Assembly: GCA_020466095.1 (NCBI GenBank)
Contig: CM035807.1
Location: 38,838,348 to 38,902,347 of the forward strand
DNA length: 64,000 nt
Reading direction: 5' to 3'
Source of the DNA: Chlorops oryzae
Lineage: Eukaryota; Arthropoda; Insecta; Diptera; Chloropidae
The translations under genes were made by a program, and so were the position numbers. Every line of letters begins with the position of its first letter. Position 1 is the stretch's first letter. Below are positions 22,776 to 33,934 of the stretch, piece after piece. The notes under the pieces were generated by a model. The model did not search any database, was not told where the DNA came from, and saw only the letters and a list, made by a program, of their open reading frames with translations.

Positions 22776-23850
22776 TTAGCTTTAGCACGAAAATTTTTGA
22801 ATAATTTTTAAACCGCTATTCACAAATTTGTGTCATTGTCTTACAGAAACTAATCTATATGACATCCCTTCTTTATGGCTTGTTCACATAACGGGGAATA
22901 CCCGATTTTTACTGATAATCTTTTCCATTGATGCCAACTTAGCGCTAGTGACATTGGCATGCAGGATTACTTGGGTGACAATGTCATATGAAAAGGGTGT
23001 AACCCATGATTGATTTACATTGGATTCGATTCCATTCTCAGTTATTGGTTAAATAAAAACAATTAACGACAATATTCGCAACAAATAACTAAATAGCTAT
23101 ATTTTTATGTAAAACAGACGAGCGAGTACATTAAGACAATATTCTGGGGACCATATTCTAACCCAAAAACAACCTCATATGCCAACTTCTGTTCAATCAC
23201 AATGAAGTTAAAAATTTGATCAAAATGTCTAGAAAAATTCAGATTTGGGATTATTCAGACCTTGGTACTGGAAGCTCCCTTAAAAATGTCTCAATTATAT
23301 AAGTTCTACATAATCGAACCTCAAGTGGCATGTAACGTGACTCACATACGCACAAACACAATATACCCTCGACACGTTTCGAGTGACAGCGACCAGCTCT
23401 GAAGGGCTTCGTTTGCCTTTCGCATGCTGCATCTTAAGTCTGTCGGTGCCAAAGTAACTTGTTCTTTATGAAAAAGAATTATCTCTCAAATTTTATAGCA
23501 TGGGTACATTAGGAACATAAAACTTCAATGCTTCTTGATGGTTTACAAAGGGTTGCCAATATTTTTTGGGTTATTATTTGGCAAAAATCGATTTTGTTAT
23601 GTATGTTTTTTTCCTAAAATTTTGCTTTATTGGGAGTGCTCTCTGGAAACTTCAGACAAATCATGAGATTAGTTACCATCCAGTGCGGTTTTGTTTATTT
23701 GGAAGATCATTTGTACTTTTTTCCAACAATGTGAATGGTTAAAAGAACAAGCTTGAGTTGCGAGGTGCGCCATTATTGCGGCGATCTGCAAGGTTTACCT
23801 ATCTGACGCACTTTTTTATGTTAAGTATTTATCAATTCTCTATATTCGTA
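22776..23850. other. non-coding stretch
   Basis: No gene, RNA or element ends recognised. A 61-codon frame at 22828-23013 has no known motif. Confidence 0.45.
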
Positions 23851-24695
23851 CACCGAGAGAAAAAGGCAGTTATATTAACTGAAAAAGCAGGTTAAAAAAA
23901 CCGAATTCACCGTTAATTGTTAACTTATGTACAGTTGCGGTCAATTCAACAGTACAAACACAGTCAATAAGGATATAACTACCCGATGGTTGATATAACT
24001 GTCTCGCGGTTAAATCAACTGTCACCAACGACTGGGAAAAAAATTTATTTTTTGCTTTGACTTTTTTTTAATCTTATTTTATTAATATTTTTTTTTTAAT
24101 TCAATTATTATATTTTTTCTTTATTTATTTGTTTTTATTTAAATCTTTTTCTCTTTCATCTCTTTAAATTTTCTTGCCTCGGCCGAGCCTTGAACCGCTG
24201 ACCTCCACACTTCGCTGGGCGAACGTCTTAACCATTACGCTAAGCGAACGAATTTAATTTGTTGGTCAAAATGCTCACTTGAGCTTATGGTTGCTCAAGT
24301 TTTGGGGAACGTGCTAAAGGAATTGTTTCACTCCCAAATCTTTTTGCTTGAAAATGAACCATTAAAAAAAAAATTAAATAAATTAAAACCTTAAAAATTT
24401 AGGAGAAAATTTTTGTCTTCCAAAACAACTACACTCTGAACAAAATAAAAACTGTAATAAAACAAAACACAGTTTAAAGCACTGAGCTATTGAAAACTCC
24501 GGAGACGGTTGATCAGAATGCGAACTTATACGTCTAAGTGAACGAAAGCGAATTTGAACATAAAAAGTGACTATTTTTCAACTGTTGATTTGACTTCCTT
24601 TTCCAGTGCATTTAACGGGGAATACAGTTAATTTGACCACTCTTACTTTAACTGTTCTAAGTAGTTGATTTAACTGTTGTTATTTCTCTCGGTGT
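23851..24695. mobile_element. MITE H1 with TA flanks, 845 bp, carrying a tRNA-like sequence
   Basis: The ends read CACCGAGAGAAA (left) and, reverse-complemented, CACCGAGAGAAAT (right), each next to TA, as in Tc1/mariner-type MITEs. Near both ends the degenerate word GTTGATTTAACTG recurs in both orientations (for example 23977, 24012, 24582, 24663). The middle holds a minus-strand tRNA-like sequence. There is no coding capacity. Confidence 0.65.
24176..24252 (-). pseudogene. tRNA-like sequence (decayed)
   Basis: On the minus strand an A-box-like stretch (TAGCGTAATGGTTAAGACG) is followed by an arm-like TTCGCCCAGCGAA and a B-box-like GCGGTTCAAGGCTC. The acceptor ends do not pair well and the anticodon loop is unclear. 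It may be a tRNA-derived SINE head or a captured tRNA pseudogene within MITE H1. Confidence 0.45.
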
Positions 24696-26410
24696 AATAG
24701 ATTTATCAAATTTATTTTAAACATACAAATCATTATATTACAAACACATTAGACATAATCAAATAATCTAAGCAAAGATGGTGCATAATGCGGCATATAA
24801 CTGTTTTGTGTTCGTTTATTGCTACCATCATAAAAACTGAAAGACAGGCTTTGATTGCATTATATCTTCATAATTTCTAATTCTTCCCTAATTTTAATCA
24901 AAAATAAGCTTTAGCGAGAAAATTCTTGAATTTCATGCCAACGAAATGTATGATCTTTTAAATAATTTGCTAAGCATTTTGATGCTCGTATCTCAATCGA
25001 ATATCTGGAAATTTTCTTACTACAGTACATACTTTCTCTTTACGTCCGTTTCTCCTATACATGCTTGTAGTATCTTAACCCTGTAGGAATTTGATATAGT
25101 GCTGTACCACCAGTACTAGTTCTTTTCTATACCCTGGCGCATATAAAATTAGGTAGAAATTCAGTGCAACATCTGTACAGTAAAGCACTAGAGCGGTACG
25201 CACCAGAACTATTCTAGCATTTTTGGACGCAATCGAGTATATTTGCACCAGTTAAATACTAGTGCTGTTTACGGGAAAGAGGTTCTAGAATCGATAAATT
25301 TTTTTCTTTGTCTTTATGTAGGCACATCACGGGAAAAAATAATTATATTCAGTCACTATCGATTGATTTGAAGTTCAACATTAATGAACCCATATGATTA
25401 TTCCAATTATCACTAGTATACTTATGGTGAAAGCTTACCCAAAAACTACTCTGGTTCTTCTATTGCTGGTAAAAGTACTAGTTCTTTTCAGATAAATGCC
25501 CAACTGTTTTCTACAGGGAATCGACGCAATGCAAAATATGGTTTAACTTTCTGCAATTCTACTAAGATGAAAGAAAATTATTTTGCCAGCAGGCACCAGT
25601 AACAAAATAAATGCGATTTACAAAATTTTCGATTTAGCTTGAATTTTGATATCTTACACAATGGATATGGTATCGTTTCCTAAAAACTAATCTCTCATAA
25701 ATTAATCCTTTATTCTAATTTCCGTCTACTTTTCTAGCGATTTTGGGTTAACGCTTTATGTATAAAGCTGGTATTGGCTGAGTTTAACTGGGTTTATCTA
25801 CGGAAAAGCGCTTATCTATTCAAAAAGACAAGACATGAAACCTGAGAGCCAGAACATTGGGAACAGCAAACGAAAACACGACAATGAAAGACACGGGCAA
25901 ACAAGTGTCAAAAATGAAGGGCACGAGCTGTCGAGTCATCAAATAATAAAGCGGCTGAATAGGCTGTGCGCAAGAGGTTTAACATCCTTAAGCACTGACA
26001 AGAACAACAACACCAAATGAACGGAAGTAAAGTGCAAAAATAATAGTATACAAATAACAGCACTTGTACGTGCACTTGCAGGTGAAGGTCAAACTTATGC
26101 AATATATTCTGGAAGAATCAACAGCGATCACAACAAGGGAAATATCAAATAATGCAACATCAGCAATATTGATTTTTATAACCGGAGCTTCGATCACTGA
26201 CTAAATTGGACGGAAGCAGTTTGCGAAAGTCTCAAATCGAAGCATTATTATTCACTCAGAAGCCATGGCGACCATAACGTAGACTAAAGTGTAAATAAGG
26301 ACATAGGGCAGGTTTTCGAGTGTTGTCAGGAGCTAGCGGTAAAAAACATAGTTCTATGTTTGCACCCTATATATCCCAACAGAATGTGTGATTGAATTTA
26401 AAGTTAAATA
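24696..26410. other. non-coding stretch; possible host exon at 25.8-26.3 kb
   Basis: From about 25830 to 26340 the sequence is richer in C and G, purine-rich and free of transposon words. A 61-codon ATG frame (25835-26020 +) gives a hydrophilic peptide (SKRKHDNERHGQTSVKNEGH) with no known domain. A TATAAAG lies at 25761-25767, but no initiator or splice sites could be set. It could be a 5' UTR exon. The evidence is weak. Confidence 0.25.
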
Positions 26411-26411
26411 A

Positions 26412-26954
26412 ATTTTTATACCCGACACACTCTGTGTCAAGGGTATATTGCGTTTGTGTGGCTGTGTTTAACACCCAGAACCAGTCGAAATAGACCATAA
26501 AGAGTATACTTAGAAACAAGTATGGCGAGCCTGACAATAAAATACCCGACACAGACACACATGTTCAAATAATTTTTTATATCAAGAGGTGTCTACGGTC
26601 ATTAGGGGCCCCATATACCGACTTTTGTTAAATTTATTTATGAAAACCGCCCCTTTTCCACGCCCACTTTTCAATTTTTTTTTTTTATTTTAATCGGAGG
26701 CTTAAACATACGCTCAAATTCTTAGTTTCATTGAAGTATTTCGAAAAAGTCCGATTTTGAGGCAGTTTTGGGATTTTTGTGATAGACCCTAGGTCTGAAG
26801 GTACCCGAAACAATGGATCGGGTCTATTCTTGAACTTGTTCGTACTCATGTCCCCGTGAGCACGTATTAGAATTCAAAAAATTTGGAAAACTGGGCGTGG
26901 CAAAGAGGAGGTTTTCATAAAGAAAATTAAGCTGACTATAACACCCTTACTTGT
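26412..26954. mobile_element. Helentron-like family B mosaic (three joined pieces)
   Basis: Piece 1 (26412-26515) is a minus-strand 3' end: TTTTTATACCCGACACAC, then GGGTATATTGCG. Piece 2 (26516 to about 26868) is a plus-strand 5' end starting ACAAGTATGGCGAGCCTGAC, with AATACCCGACACAGACAC. Piece 3 (about 26868-26954) is a minus-strand 5' end finishing AACACCCTTACTTGT. The arrangement cannot be one simple insertion. It implies nested insertions or template switching among copies. Confidence 0.7.
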
Positions 26955-27007
26955 GTAATTCGCAGTAATAATAATTCTGTACATAAGTGGCAAAAACAGA
27001 ATATGTT

Positions 27008-27673
27008 CACAGAGAAAAAAATAACTGTAAATTATACCAATTTCGCTCTTAACCCAACAATTTTCGCTCTTAAAATGATCTCAAGAGTTTTTAGCTTTTA
27101 AACCAACAATGTTATCACTGTTATTTTTTCTAAGAGCGAAATTTTTGCGTTAAGAAAGGTGGCTTTTAAAATAACCGAGTGCGAAAACGGTGGATTTGAA
27201 ATGCACAGCTTTTAAAATCTCGAAAAGCGAAAATTTTGATTTAAAATTTAAAACTTTTAATAATTTCCAAAAGTGACACTGTTGATTAAAATGCACAGCT
27301 GTATATAATTTTATTATCTATTCGCAAAAATAATTTCAGAAAAATGTATTTCCTCCTCTTAACATAACAGCAAAAATAGCCATCGGATGGACTTCATCCG
27401 ATTTGCTCACTCCGTTGTCGTGACTGCTTTCGCAATGCTTAAAAAGTTCTAAGATGAATAAATGTCTTATATGGCCTATTTTATGAAACAAATGAGAATT
27501 ATACCGAACGAAAAGAAATGTAATTAAGTGCTCAGTGCTCTTAACTTAAATAGTTTCGCTCTTAACAAATTCAATAAAATGTAGTTGGGTTAAAAGCTAA
27601 ATCATTTAGATTCAAGAGCGTTTTCTTTAAGAGCGTCGCACTCTTGTATTTACTACGTGTTTTTTTCTCTGTG
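27008..27673. mobile_element. MITE G1 with CACAGAGAAAAAAA ends, 666 bp
   Basis: Both termini read CACAGAGAAAAAAA inward. TTTCGCTCTTAA or its complement recurs several times near both ends (27048, 27064, 27130, 27545, 27600-27640). The central part, including a hairpin around ATCGGATGGACTTCATCC (27380), matches the MITE split at 38.4-40.1 kb in inverse orientation. Non-coding; superfamily uncertain. Confidence 0.6.
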
Positions 27674-28172
27674 TAGAATTACTTGCTATGTATGTATTTA
27701 AGGAAAAAAACAAAACAAACTCGATTATGAAAATTTTTTAAATATGGACGCATTTGTCAAAACAGTTGCCTAGCTTTTGAATCGATTTTAAATTTGAGCC
27801 CCTCTCTTCCGCTGTCATTAGATTCAAATCGTCTTTTTTCTTGGATTGTTCCTAGTTATGAGCACATACTGTGGTGTTCAGATGGGACCATTATTATTGA
27901 AACTATGCACCGATCATCTGAATGTATGAAGAAGGTTCGATAACATTGGCTGTGGCTGCAATCATGCTATTGGTACCCGATTTTGCCTATAGCCAACATT
28001 CGACCATCGTTTCTCTCTTTCTGCAGTTACGACTATATGAAACAGAATAAAATGTTGATTTAAATGGAGCTTGGTAGATTAATGGTTTAAAACAATAATG
28101 CATTACCAATTTTCAAAGAGTTAAAATTTGTGTTATTTGGAAAGCTAATGGCTTTATTGAAATAATTTAAAA
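27674..28172. other. non-coding stretch
   Basis: No recognisable gene or element in this interval. Confidence 0.45.
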
Positions 28173-28770
28173 ACAAGTAAAGAAGTTTACATCGGCTAAG
28201 CCGATGGCACACATACCTTTTCCTCAGCCTAAAATATGTTGAAACATTACCCTAACAAAAATTCTTGCCGTTTTTGTTGTTCTAGCTTGGATATCTAGCA
28301 ACACCTTATCTGTGCGTCGATTTAGCTTCACAAACTCGAAATTATTATTAAGCACAAAATTTTCGCGAATGGTGGTCATGGTCAAGTTTTAACTAAGAAG
28401 AAGCAAAAAAAAAAAAAAATCATTTTTGTATACAGATATGAGAATAAGACAAATAGTGATTTTTTTTAATGAGTAGAATGATGACCATAAATATAGCGAT
28501 GTTCAATTCAATTCAATTCAATGTATATAAAAAAGTATAGGATGTATAGGATGTATAGTAAAAATGTTATTCACGAAAAACGTTAAAAATCGTGATTTTT
28601 GAAACTTCTGAACCACTTCCCACGACTCAAGAAGGGACTACGAAAACAATTTGTATGCAGTTTTTCGGACATTTACCAGGTTCAAGCCCATGCCAAATTT
28701 CAAAATGATATCTGTCATGGCTTAGGAGCAAATTACGACAAACTAAAATGTGATCGACAGACAGACAGGC

Positions 28771-28807
<37 letters not shown>

Positions 28808-28953
28808 TACAGACATGGCTAGATCGACTCCTCTTGTCACCCTGATCAAGAATATATATAAATATAAATATGTCTATATCTATCGCGACTCCTTTGGTAT
28901 GTTACATACTCCGTGCCAAACTTATTATACCCTTTTCCTTCGGAAAAGGTATA
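28173..28953 (+). mobile_element. Helentron-like element, family C
   Basis: It starts ACAAGTAAAGAAGTTTAC, then the hairpin CATCGGCT-a-AGCCGATG and ATACCTTTTCC. It ends with TACCCTTTTCCTTCGG and GAAAAGGTATA, whose reverse complement repeats ATACCTTTTCC. It therefore has the same architecture as families A and B with different hairpins. It carries a TTCAA tract (28502-28522) and a GACA tract (28757-28807). The 122-codon frame across it includes the GACA tract and is not a gene. Confidence 0.8.
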
Positions 28954-29250
28954 ACAAGAAAGCTTAAGTATAAATTGATTTCCTACACCTTTCATTCGTC
29001 TTCGTCAACCCCTGTTTCGAATTTGAAGCGTCGAAGCTTTTTAGGTATTTGGTAAGTTACAAAAAATTTCTATTGGTGGACGTGGCAATAGGCGGATATC
29101 GCCCATTTTCACTCAGGCCCGATATACGTGCGTGTCGAATTTTGACGTGATTGGTCCAGCCAATTTGAAGGAGATCCGACCACAAACGGACGGACGGGCA
29201 GACGCTTAGATGGACATGTCTAACTCGTTTCAGTTTTCGATCCTGATGGT
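28954..29250 (+). mobile_element. Helentron-like family A, copy A5, 5' part
   Basis: It begins ACAAGAAAGCTTAAG directly after the 3' end of family C. It then keeps TTGGTGGACGTGGCAATAGGC, the GATCCGACCACAAACGGACGG tract start, and GATCCTGAT, where the element is cut by the hAT. The missing 3' part is found at 32073-32336. Confidence 0.75.
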
Positions 29251-29252
29251 CC

Positions 29253-29349
29253 ATTAAACGCTTATCTGAAACACGGTGCTCTGCCCGAGCTGATGCAATT
29301 AATGCCTTGCACAATAGTCATGAGCAAATAAAAGAAACATTAACGTCTT
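29253..29349 (+). pseudogene. hAT transposase, middle segment before the LINE
   Basis: The frame reads IKRLSETRCSARADAINALH, then NSHEQIKETLTS, matching the LS-x-TRW-SAR-x-DA signature found in the middle of ZMYM1-type hAT transposases (Trp is Cys here). It stops at the LINE junction after GTCTT. Removing the LINE continues it in frame into the next segment. Confidence 0.75.
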
Positions 29350-30947
29350 CCGACGCGGATACTCCACGATTGATAACCTATTTAACCTGACTATGTAGTA
29401 TAATTCATTTAAATCGTGCTGAAAAGAAAAACACGTATATACAAACGCGCTATACAAACTATCCAGTCAAGGTTTATCGTCGAAGATAGCAAGAATTATA
29501 GCTCTAATATATCAAAATAACTCCGCACAAATCTGGGACGGGAACTCACTCTCCAACCTATTTAATATAAAACAGGGGGTAAAACAGGGCTGTCTCCTCA
29601 GCCCGATACTTTTCTCGCTCTACATCAACGATCTTCAAGAGGAACTACCAGGTGGCGTAGAAATAGCCAGCACCCTAATTAAAACGCTTTTATATGCTGA
29701 TGACCTAGTATTAATTTAAAATTCACCGGTAGAGCTTCAAGATATGATAAACGCTTTAGCAAATTATTGCAATAACTGGAGTCTGAAAGTCAACCTTACT
29801 AAAACCAAAATTGTCATTTTCAGAAATAGTACACGCACACCAACCAGGAACACTTGGACTTACCAAGGACAGAACATTGAAACAGTCAATGACTACAAAT
29901 ATTTGGGAGTTACGCTCAATTACAAGCTATCGTTTCGAAAACACTTAAAGGGTAGATTACGCGCCGCAAAATCTGCAATTTGCTCAACAGCTTTGGGGAT
30001 ACAAAGAATTTGATGAACCAGAGAATCTGTATCGTTTTTTCTTGAAAAAAAATCCTTAAATTACCGAGTAATACTCCCAACTACTCTCTATATATAGAAC
30101 CACGAACACGTACACAGTATTCATATGCGCTAACCACGCACTTTAAATACATAACTAAAGTACTCAATCTTCCTCCACATCGACTGCCGAATATCCTAGC
30201 CTTGCAAACTATTAACAAAAATGTTTACTGGTTCAAAGAATGGAAATCAACAGTTAATAGACTAGGCCTGCCTGAATTATTAGATACAAACACTAGAACA
30301 ATTATCCAATCATTCGGAAACATAATAACTGCATTAGACACATATATGTGGAAACAGCATGTATCTTCAACAATGAGTTCACAGTTTCACGATGTCTACC
30401 CACTTCTCGAATACACTGGGGCAAGCTACGTTGTAGACAAAAACTCGACCGCCAAAAATGGCCTTATTTTCAAAACTAGAACAGGAATGCTGAACATAAA
30501 TGCTCGCGCTTTCAAAGCAAATACAGTTGGCATTTGCATTCTCTGCAACTTAGACGCCGTAGAAAATACATTTCACCTCATAGCAGTCTGTCCTATATTT
30601 AAATCAACCAGATTACGTTGCTTTGGTTATCCTAAACTTACCACCACTCAGTTCATCTCTATCCTGAATTGTGCAGACATTGAAAATCTTTACAACTATT
30701 TGACATCCGTACTAAGATATCGAAACCTTATAATCAATGAATTTATATAAAAATTATAAACTTTAATTGAACCTTCAACGTTTCCTTTTGCCAATCCGGC
30801 ACACAACATATTGTTATTGTCGAAAAATTATTTTATTAGTTACACACCAAATTAATTACCTTGTATATATTATATATATATAGTATATAGTTAGTCTTTA
30901 AGCGGAAAAATGTAATAATAAAATAAATAATGAATGAATGAATGAAA
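29350..30947 (+). mobile_element. 5'-truncated non-LTR retrotransposon inside the hAT gene
   Basis: The LINE starts after GTCTT (29345-29349). It ends in a tail of AATAAATAATGAATGAATGA type just before a second GTCTT (30948-30952), which is a short target duplication. Without it the hAT frame reads through. The content is the second half of a reverse transcriptase ORF and its C-terminal zinc-knuckle domain. The clade is not certain. Confidence 0.85.
29477..30750 (+). pseudogene. LINE reverse transcriptase, C-terminal half
   Basis: The frame from about 29477 gives GVKQGCLLSPILFSLYINDL, then LLYADDLVLI with the YADD catalytic pair (29693-29704), then the thumb-side words WSLKVNLTKTKIVIF and YKYLGVTLNYKLSFRKHLKG. 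TAA at 29717 is one lesion and a frameshift near 30010-30055 another. The last part (about 30058-30750) holds the CILC-x9-H-x4-C knuckle near residues 113-130 of the terminal frame and ends at TAA 30748-30750. The enzyme copies the LINE RNA at a nicked target. This copy cannot work. Confidence 0.88.
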
Positions 30948-30952
30948 GTCTT

Positions 30953-31875
30953 TTGTTAATAATAACGAAGAAGCACATGAAACCAGAAACGAAGCATCCG
31001 ATATATTAAAAAAAATCGGAAAATTAGAATTTCATATTTTAAGTGAAATTTGGAATATTTTACTAGTTAGAATAAATAAAAAAAACATTGTTCTTCAAAA
31101 AGAATCGATCACACTTGATGTTGCGGTAGATTTATTGGACTCTTTAGCAAATTTTATAGACGCTCAAAGAAACCATTTCGATGTTTTTGAGGCATCCGCT
31201 AAAACAAATATCCCACAAGCAGATTACAGAGATAAGACTCAAAGATATAAGAAAAGAAGCTCGCGACTTACTTTTTTTAATGGCTTAGCACCACCTACAG
31301 GCAAAGAAAAATTTTAAATTGAAATATTTTATCCTGTGATTGATACTTTAGTTGTCCAGATAAAGCAAAGGATGTCTTCGTACACCAAACTTAGTAAACG
31401 GTTTATGTTTCTGTATCGTTTAAAAAGTTTGAAGATGGAAGAACTTGAACGCAGTTGCAAACAGTTTGCAAAATTTTACCATGAAGACGTATGCGCAGTT
31501 GAGCTTTGGGTCGAAAGCCAGCATTTTCGAGAATATATAAAAAATGTTCACACTTGCCCTGACGAAGACGTACCAATATAACGGAGCTGTATAGGTTGTT
31601 GAAAGAAAACCATCTTGAAGAAACATTTCCCAACATTGGAATAAGTATTCGAATTTTTTTTATCGATTATGGTGAATAATTGTTCCGGCGAACGTTCTTT
31701 CTCAAAACTGAAGAGGACAAAAAACGAGTTAAGGTCAGCAATGCTTCAAGAAAGGCTCAATAGCTTGTCGCTGATATCGATAGAGAATGAGTTGTTCAAC
31801 GAAATCGAATTCGAGACCTTGATTGATGCATTTGCTAAGGCCAAATGCAGAAAAGTGCCTCTTGTTCTTCCCTAA
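30953..31875 (+). pseudogene. hAT transposase, C-terminal part after the LINE
   Basis: The frame continues NNEEAHETRNEASDILKKI, then LEFHILSEIWNILLVRIN and the FFNGLAPPTGKEKF stretch. A stop (TAA, 31315) is followed in the same frame by 82 further codons (from 31336). Small frameshifts near 31580 and 31660 lead to the hAT dimerisation region CSGERSFSKLKRTKNELRS, LSLISIENEL and FAKAKCRKVP (31669-31875). This is the RNase H-like C-terminal core typical of hAT, here of ZMYM1-like type. It is inactive. Confidence 0.85.
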
Positions 31876-32072
31876 TATGTTATCTTAATTTGTGTTATTT
31901 TACGCTGAAAGCGTTTTTGTTTTGTTTTATTGTTTTAAATGTTGAAATAAAAAGTTTTAAGAATTCTGATTGTTCTTTGGTTATATACTTCCCCAAAAAA
32001 TAAATTCCATCTATTGAAAGGGCCTCACTTTTCTGCGGGCCCAGGGCCTCCCTCACGCTAAAGGCGGCGCTG

Positions 32073-32336
32073 CTGATGGAGAATGTACAGTGTACTCCTC
32101 CTTAAGCGGACATCTAAGGGACTGAAAACTGTGTCCGCTTAACAGAGGATTCCGGTTAAGAAGAAACTATTTGAGAAGCAAAAGCAATAGCGCATTCGCC
32201 AAAAGTGTCCGTTTAAGAGGAGTGTCCGCAAGGAGAGAGTACACTGTAAATGTTTGTTTATATCTATGGAGCTTAGTTCTAGCTATTACAAGATTCGCAC
32301 AAAACAAGTAGGTACACACACTACCATGGGTATAAT
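32073..32336 (+). mobile_element. Helentron-like family A, copy A5, 3' part
   Basis: After the hAT duplication, GGAGAATG is followed by the pogo-like MITE and then TATATCTATGGAGCTTAG, TTCTAGCTATTACAAGATTC, GCACAAAAC and GGGTATAATG. These are the words that end family A copies elsewhere (compare 19125-19200 and 13665-13739). It is the other half of the copy at 28954-29250. Confidence 0.65.
32088..32246. mobile_element. pogo/mariner-like MITE, 159 bp
   Basis: The ends CAGTGTACTCCTCCTT and, reverse-complemented, CAGTGTACTCTCTCCTT are each flanked by TA (32086-32087, 32247-32248). AAGCGGACA-like words repeat in the interior on both arms. The start and the CGGACA words resemble pogo/Tigger-type MITEs. 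Non-coding. Confidence 0.7.
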
Positions 32337-32339
32337 GCG

Positions 32340-33121
32340 AGAGAAGAAATATTATTTAATTTTATTTGTTTTTCACAAAGTTTTTTGGAATTTTTCTGTT
32401 TCGAGGAAACTTTTTCCAGAACCTATAAAATTTATCGAAATAATTTTTTAAAAAATTCGCCTGGTTAATCAAAATACCATCATTATACGTTATAAGTCGA
32501 AAAGAATACTTTTAGACACACCGATTAAAATTCGGGCATCAAAGGGCTTACGAGGAATTTGACCTTTCTTCGGGCGACATATTGCCCGAATATTGAATGC
32601 CATATTGTATTGCAATTGCCACTTTTGTTGACCACTTTCAAACCACAGTCACTTAACTTTTGGAGTTCTTGACCACAATCCCAAGACGCCATCTACCCAA
32701 ATTCATAATTTTTGGCACTTGGTGCCTATTCGACTTAAATCGCTTGTAATTTTCAATCTGTAGACTATTTTCGGTCCATTACACAATGCTACAGCAATTC
32801 TGCCCTTTTTGTCTATTGGTTATTTTATGTTAGCTTAGGGCTCCCTCATTCCAAAAAGGTCGATGGTTTAATGAATTTAAGAAGCGTTTCTGAGATATGG
32901 CCCAAAATGTGAAAAAAGTCAAGTTTCTATACTTTGCCCCATATTTCGGACCATAACTCATTTTTAGCCTATAAAATAGCCAACCAGCCATACCTTAGCA
33001 ACCAGTAAAAATTATCCCAATATTAGGCATACAAGTTTTTACTAGAACTGTAACGAATATTTTAAGCTACAGAACTCAATAATCCGATGACAAATGTGAA
33101 AGTTATAAGCAAAAAACTGCA
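32340..33121. other. non-coding stretch
   Basis: No gene recognised. Parts (32810-33060) have the moderate complexity of an old repeat, but no ends were found. Confidence 0.4.
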
Positions 33122-33934
33122 TTTTTATACCCGACACATTCTGTGTCGAGGGTATATTGCGTTTGTGTGGTTGTGTGTTACACCCAGAACCAGTCGAGAT
33201 AGACCATACAAAATATATATAGAAATGACCAGCGTCACTAGGAGATTCGATTTAGCCATGTCCGTCTGTCTGTCCGTCTGTCTGTCTGTCTGTATACAGT
33301 TATCTTCTCGTAGGAGTTGAGCTATCTTGACAAAATTTGGTATGCGTGCTCACGGGGACATGACTAAGAATAAATTCGAGAATGGATCCGATCGGACCAT
33401 TTTTAGGGGTACCTCCACTACTAGGGTTTGTTATGAAAATCACAAACACTTCTCTAAAATCGGAGTTTTTCAAGGTATTTTGATGAAATTCGATATTTGA
33501 ACATGTTTAAAGGAAATAATAAGATTTATAAAAATTGGAAAAGTGGGCGTGGCTGAAGGGCGTTTTTCAAAAGTAGTTTTCTGCGCCCGAAATTCAAATG
33601 GGACTTGAACGAAATTTGACAGTTATGCTTATTTTGTAGCCATAAACATCCTCTCCAAAAAATTTTTTTATTGGTCGATGAAATTTAGAAATTCAGCGTT
33701 TATTTAAGCCTCCGATTAGAATTGCAAAAAAAAATGGAAAAGTGGGCGTGCAAAAGGGGCGGTTTTCATAAAGAAATTTAACAAAAGTCGGTACCCTAAT
33801 GGCCTTAAAAACTTCTTAACTATTCTTACTTAGTGGTCCTGTTTTTTGGGCGTGGTTCCAAAATCACTTAAACATGTGTGTCTGTGTCGGGTATTCTATT
33901 GTCAGGCTCGCCTGACTATAACACCCGTACTTGT
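33122..33934 (-). mobile_element. Helentron-like element, family B, copy B2 (complete)
   Basis: The minus-strand 3' end is TTTTTATACCCGACACATTC at 33122, with the CGACACA...TGTGTCG hairpin. The 5' end is ...GTCAGGCTCGCCTGAC then TATAACACCCGTACTTGT, finishing at 33934. A GTCY tract lies at 33257-33296, and two GTGGGCGTG-bearing segments are inside. The 5' end touches the 3' end of A3 without spacer. Confidence 0.85.

Larger units (their letters stand above)
29247..32072 (+). mobile_element. hAT element inserted in A5, left end lost, split by a LINE
   Basis: The right end, reverse-complemented, starts CAGCGCCGCCTTTAGCG. The following bases CTGATGGA (32073-32080) repeat CTGATGGT (29243-29250) in seven of eight positions, fitting a hAT duplication inside A5. 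The left inverted repeat and transposase N terminus are absent: transposase codons begin within a few bases of the left duplication. The LINE at 29350-30947 then interrupts the transposase gene. The element is related to the MITE at 9188-9525 by its ends. Confidence 0.75.
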
